Origin: Pseudomonadota bacterium
GTDB lineage: Bacteria > Pseudomonadota > Alphaproteobacteria > Rhizobiales > Rhizobiaceae
NCBI GenBank assembly: GCA_023435335.1
Contig: JAEYRU010000302.1
Span: forward strand, 1 to 13,635
Direction: 5' to 3'
Length of the DNA stretch: 13,635 nt
Below the pieces are notes generated by a model. The model was given only the letters and a program-made list of their open reading frames with translations. It was not told where the DNA came from and searched no databases. Numbering within the stretch: position 1 is the stretch's first letter; every line of letters starts with the position of its first letter. Positions 13,355 through 13,635 of the stretch are shown in pieces. Position numbers and translations under genes: made by a program.

Positions 13355-13635
13355 ATGCGCAGGATCGAGACGCTCGACGATATCGCCGATGGCCTGAACG
13401 AACTGGCCCGCATCGACCCGCGCCTGGCGCCGGTCATCGCCCGCGCCGGCGAGGTGCCGCTGCGGCGAACGCCCGCCGGCTTCGCCAGTCTCTGCTCCAT
13501 CGTTGTTTCGCAGCAGGTGTCGCGCGCCAGCGCCGACGCGATCTTCGCGCGTCTGGCGGCGCTGCTCGACCCGCTCACGCCGCGGGCCGTCCTGGCCAGC
13601 GGCGACGACCTGTTTCGCCGCGCCGGGCTGTCGCG
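13355..13635 (+). CDS. AlkA-type DNA-3-methyladenine glycosylase (5' part)
   Basis: This gene begins at the ATG at 13355 and runs off the window; 93 codons are visible. The protein starts MRRIETLDDIADGLNELA, and GFASLCSIVVSQQVSRASADA (about 42-62) is the first conserved helix of the HhH-GPD base-excision glycosylases, with the QQVS motif typical of the AlkA/3-methyladenine glycosylase II group. Such enzymes remove alkylated purines from DNA. The helix-hairpin-helix and catalytic aspartate lie beyond the window. It begins directly with the HhH-GPD fold and lacks the N-terminal TBP-like domain of Escherichia coli AlkA, as in the compact bacterial members. It is divergent from gluQRS, and only a weak ribosome-binding site is seen. 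Confidence 0.85.
   Translation, partial: MRRIETLDDIADGLNELARIDPRLAPVIARAGEVPLRRTPAGFASLCSIVVSQQVSRASADAIFARLAALLDPLTPRAVLASGDDLFRRAGLS

Noticed and set aside
1..13635. Defence island, prophage, CRISPR, toxin-antitoxin or mobile element
   Set aside because: No transposase, integrase, terminal repeats, array-like repeats or known defence domains were seen; gene content is core metabolism in ordinary Hyphomicrobiales-like order.

Overview
The window looks like the chromosome of a high-GC alphaproteobacterium, most likely order Hyphomicrobiales (Rhizobiales), Mesorhizobium/Phyllobacteriaceae-like. This rests on gene order (gluQRS; HIG1-like twin-TM protein / PduO / rhomboid; etfB / etfA; 3-hydroxybutyryl-CoA dehydrogenase; tlpA <> argH-lptM-lysA), on the character of the proteins, and on strong third-position G/C bias. 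No database search was run, so the lineage is an inference. Coding density is very high, and no stretch over 300 bases lacks a gene.

Left part (1-3705). An amino-acid biosynthesis operon on the minus strand reads argH (argininosuccinate lyase), a 69-residue LptM-like lipoprotein, then lysA (diaminopimelate decarboxylase), with gaps of tens of bases. It is divergent, across only 44 bp, from tlpA on the plus strand, a membrane-anchored periplasmic thioredoxin. Next to tlpA is a broken membrane GGDEF gene (3747-4296): its membrane anchor and the first and last parts of the cyclase domain remain, but the catalytic core is deleted and the frame is shifted.

Centre (4307-9277). All genes here are on the minus strand. 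In transcription order they are a HIG1-like twin-membrane protein, a PduO-type cobalamin adenosyltransferase and a rhomboid protease. Then comes a separately promoted electron-transfer-flavoprotein unit, etfB - DUF3237 - etfA, ending in a clear intrinsic terminator, followed by 3-hydroxybutyryl-CoA dehydrogenase. ETF and the dehydrogenase belong together in acyl-CoA oxidation and 3-hydroxybutyrate metabolism. The DUF3237 (UPF0311) gene between the two ETF subunits is the most unusual arrangement in the window.

Right part (9303-13635). A short-chain dehydrogenase (-) is divergent from a YihY/BrkB membrane protein (+, GTG start). The latter converges with, and overlaps by 34 bp, an EamA-type DMT transporter (-). 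A 96-residue three-TM protein of unknown function (+), preceded by a strong GC hairpin, converges with gluQRS (-) with a 6-bp overlap. Divergent from gluQRS is the start of an AlkA-type DNA glycosylase (+), cut off by the window end.

I see no transposase, integrase, CRISPR array, tRNA, rRNA, toxin-antitoxin pair or recognisable defence system. This is mostly ordinary core chromosome. The points worth a second look are the etf operon insertion, the decayed GGDEF gene, and a few palindromes in leader regions.
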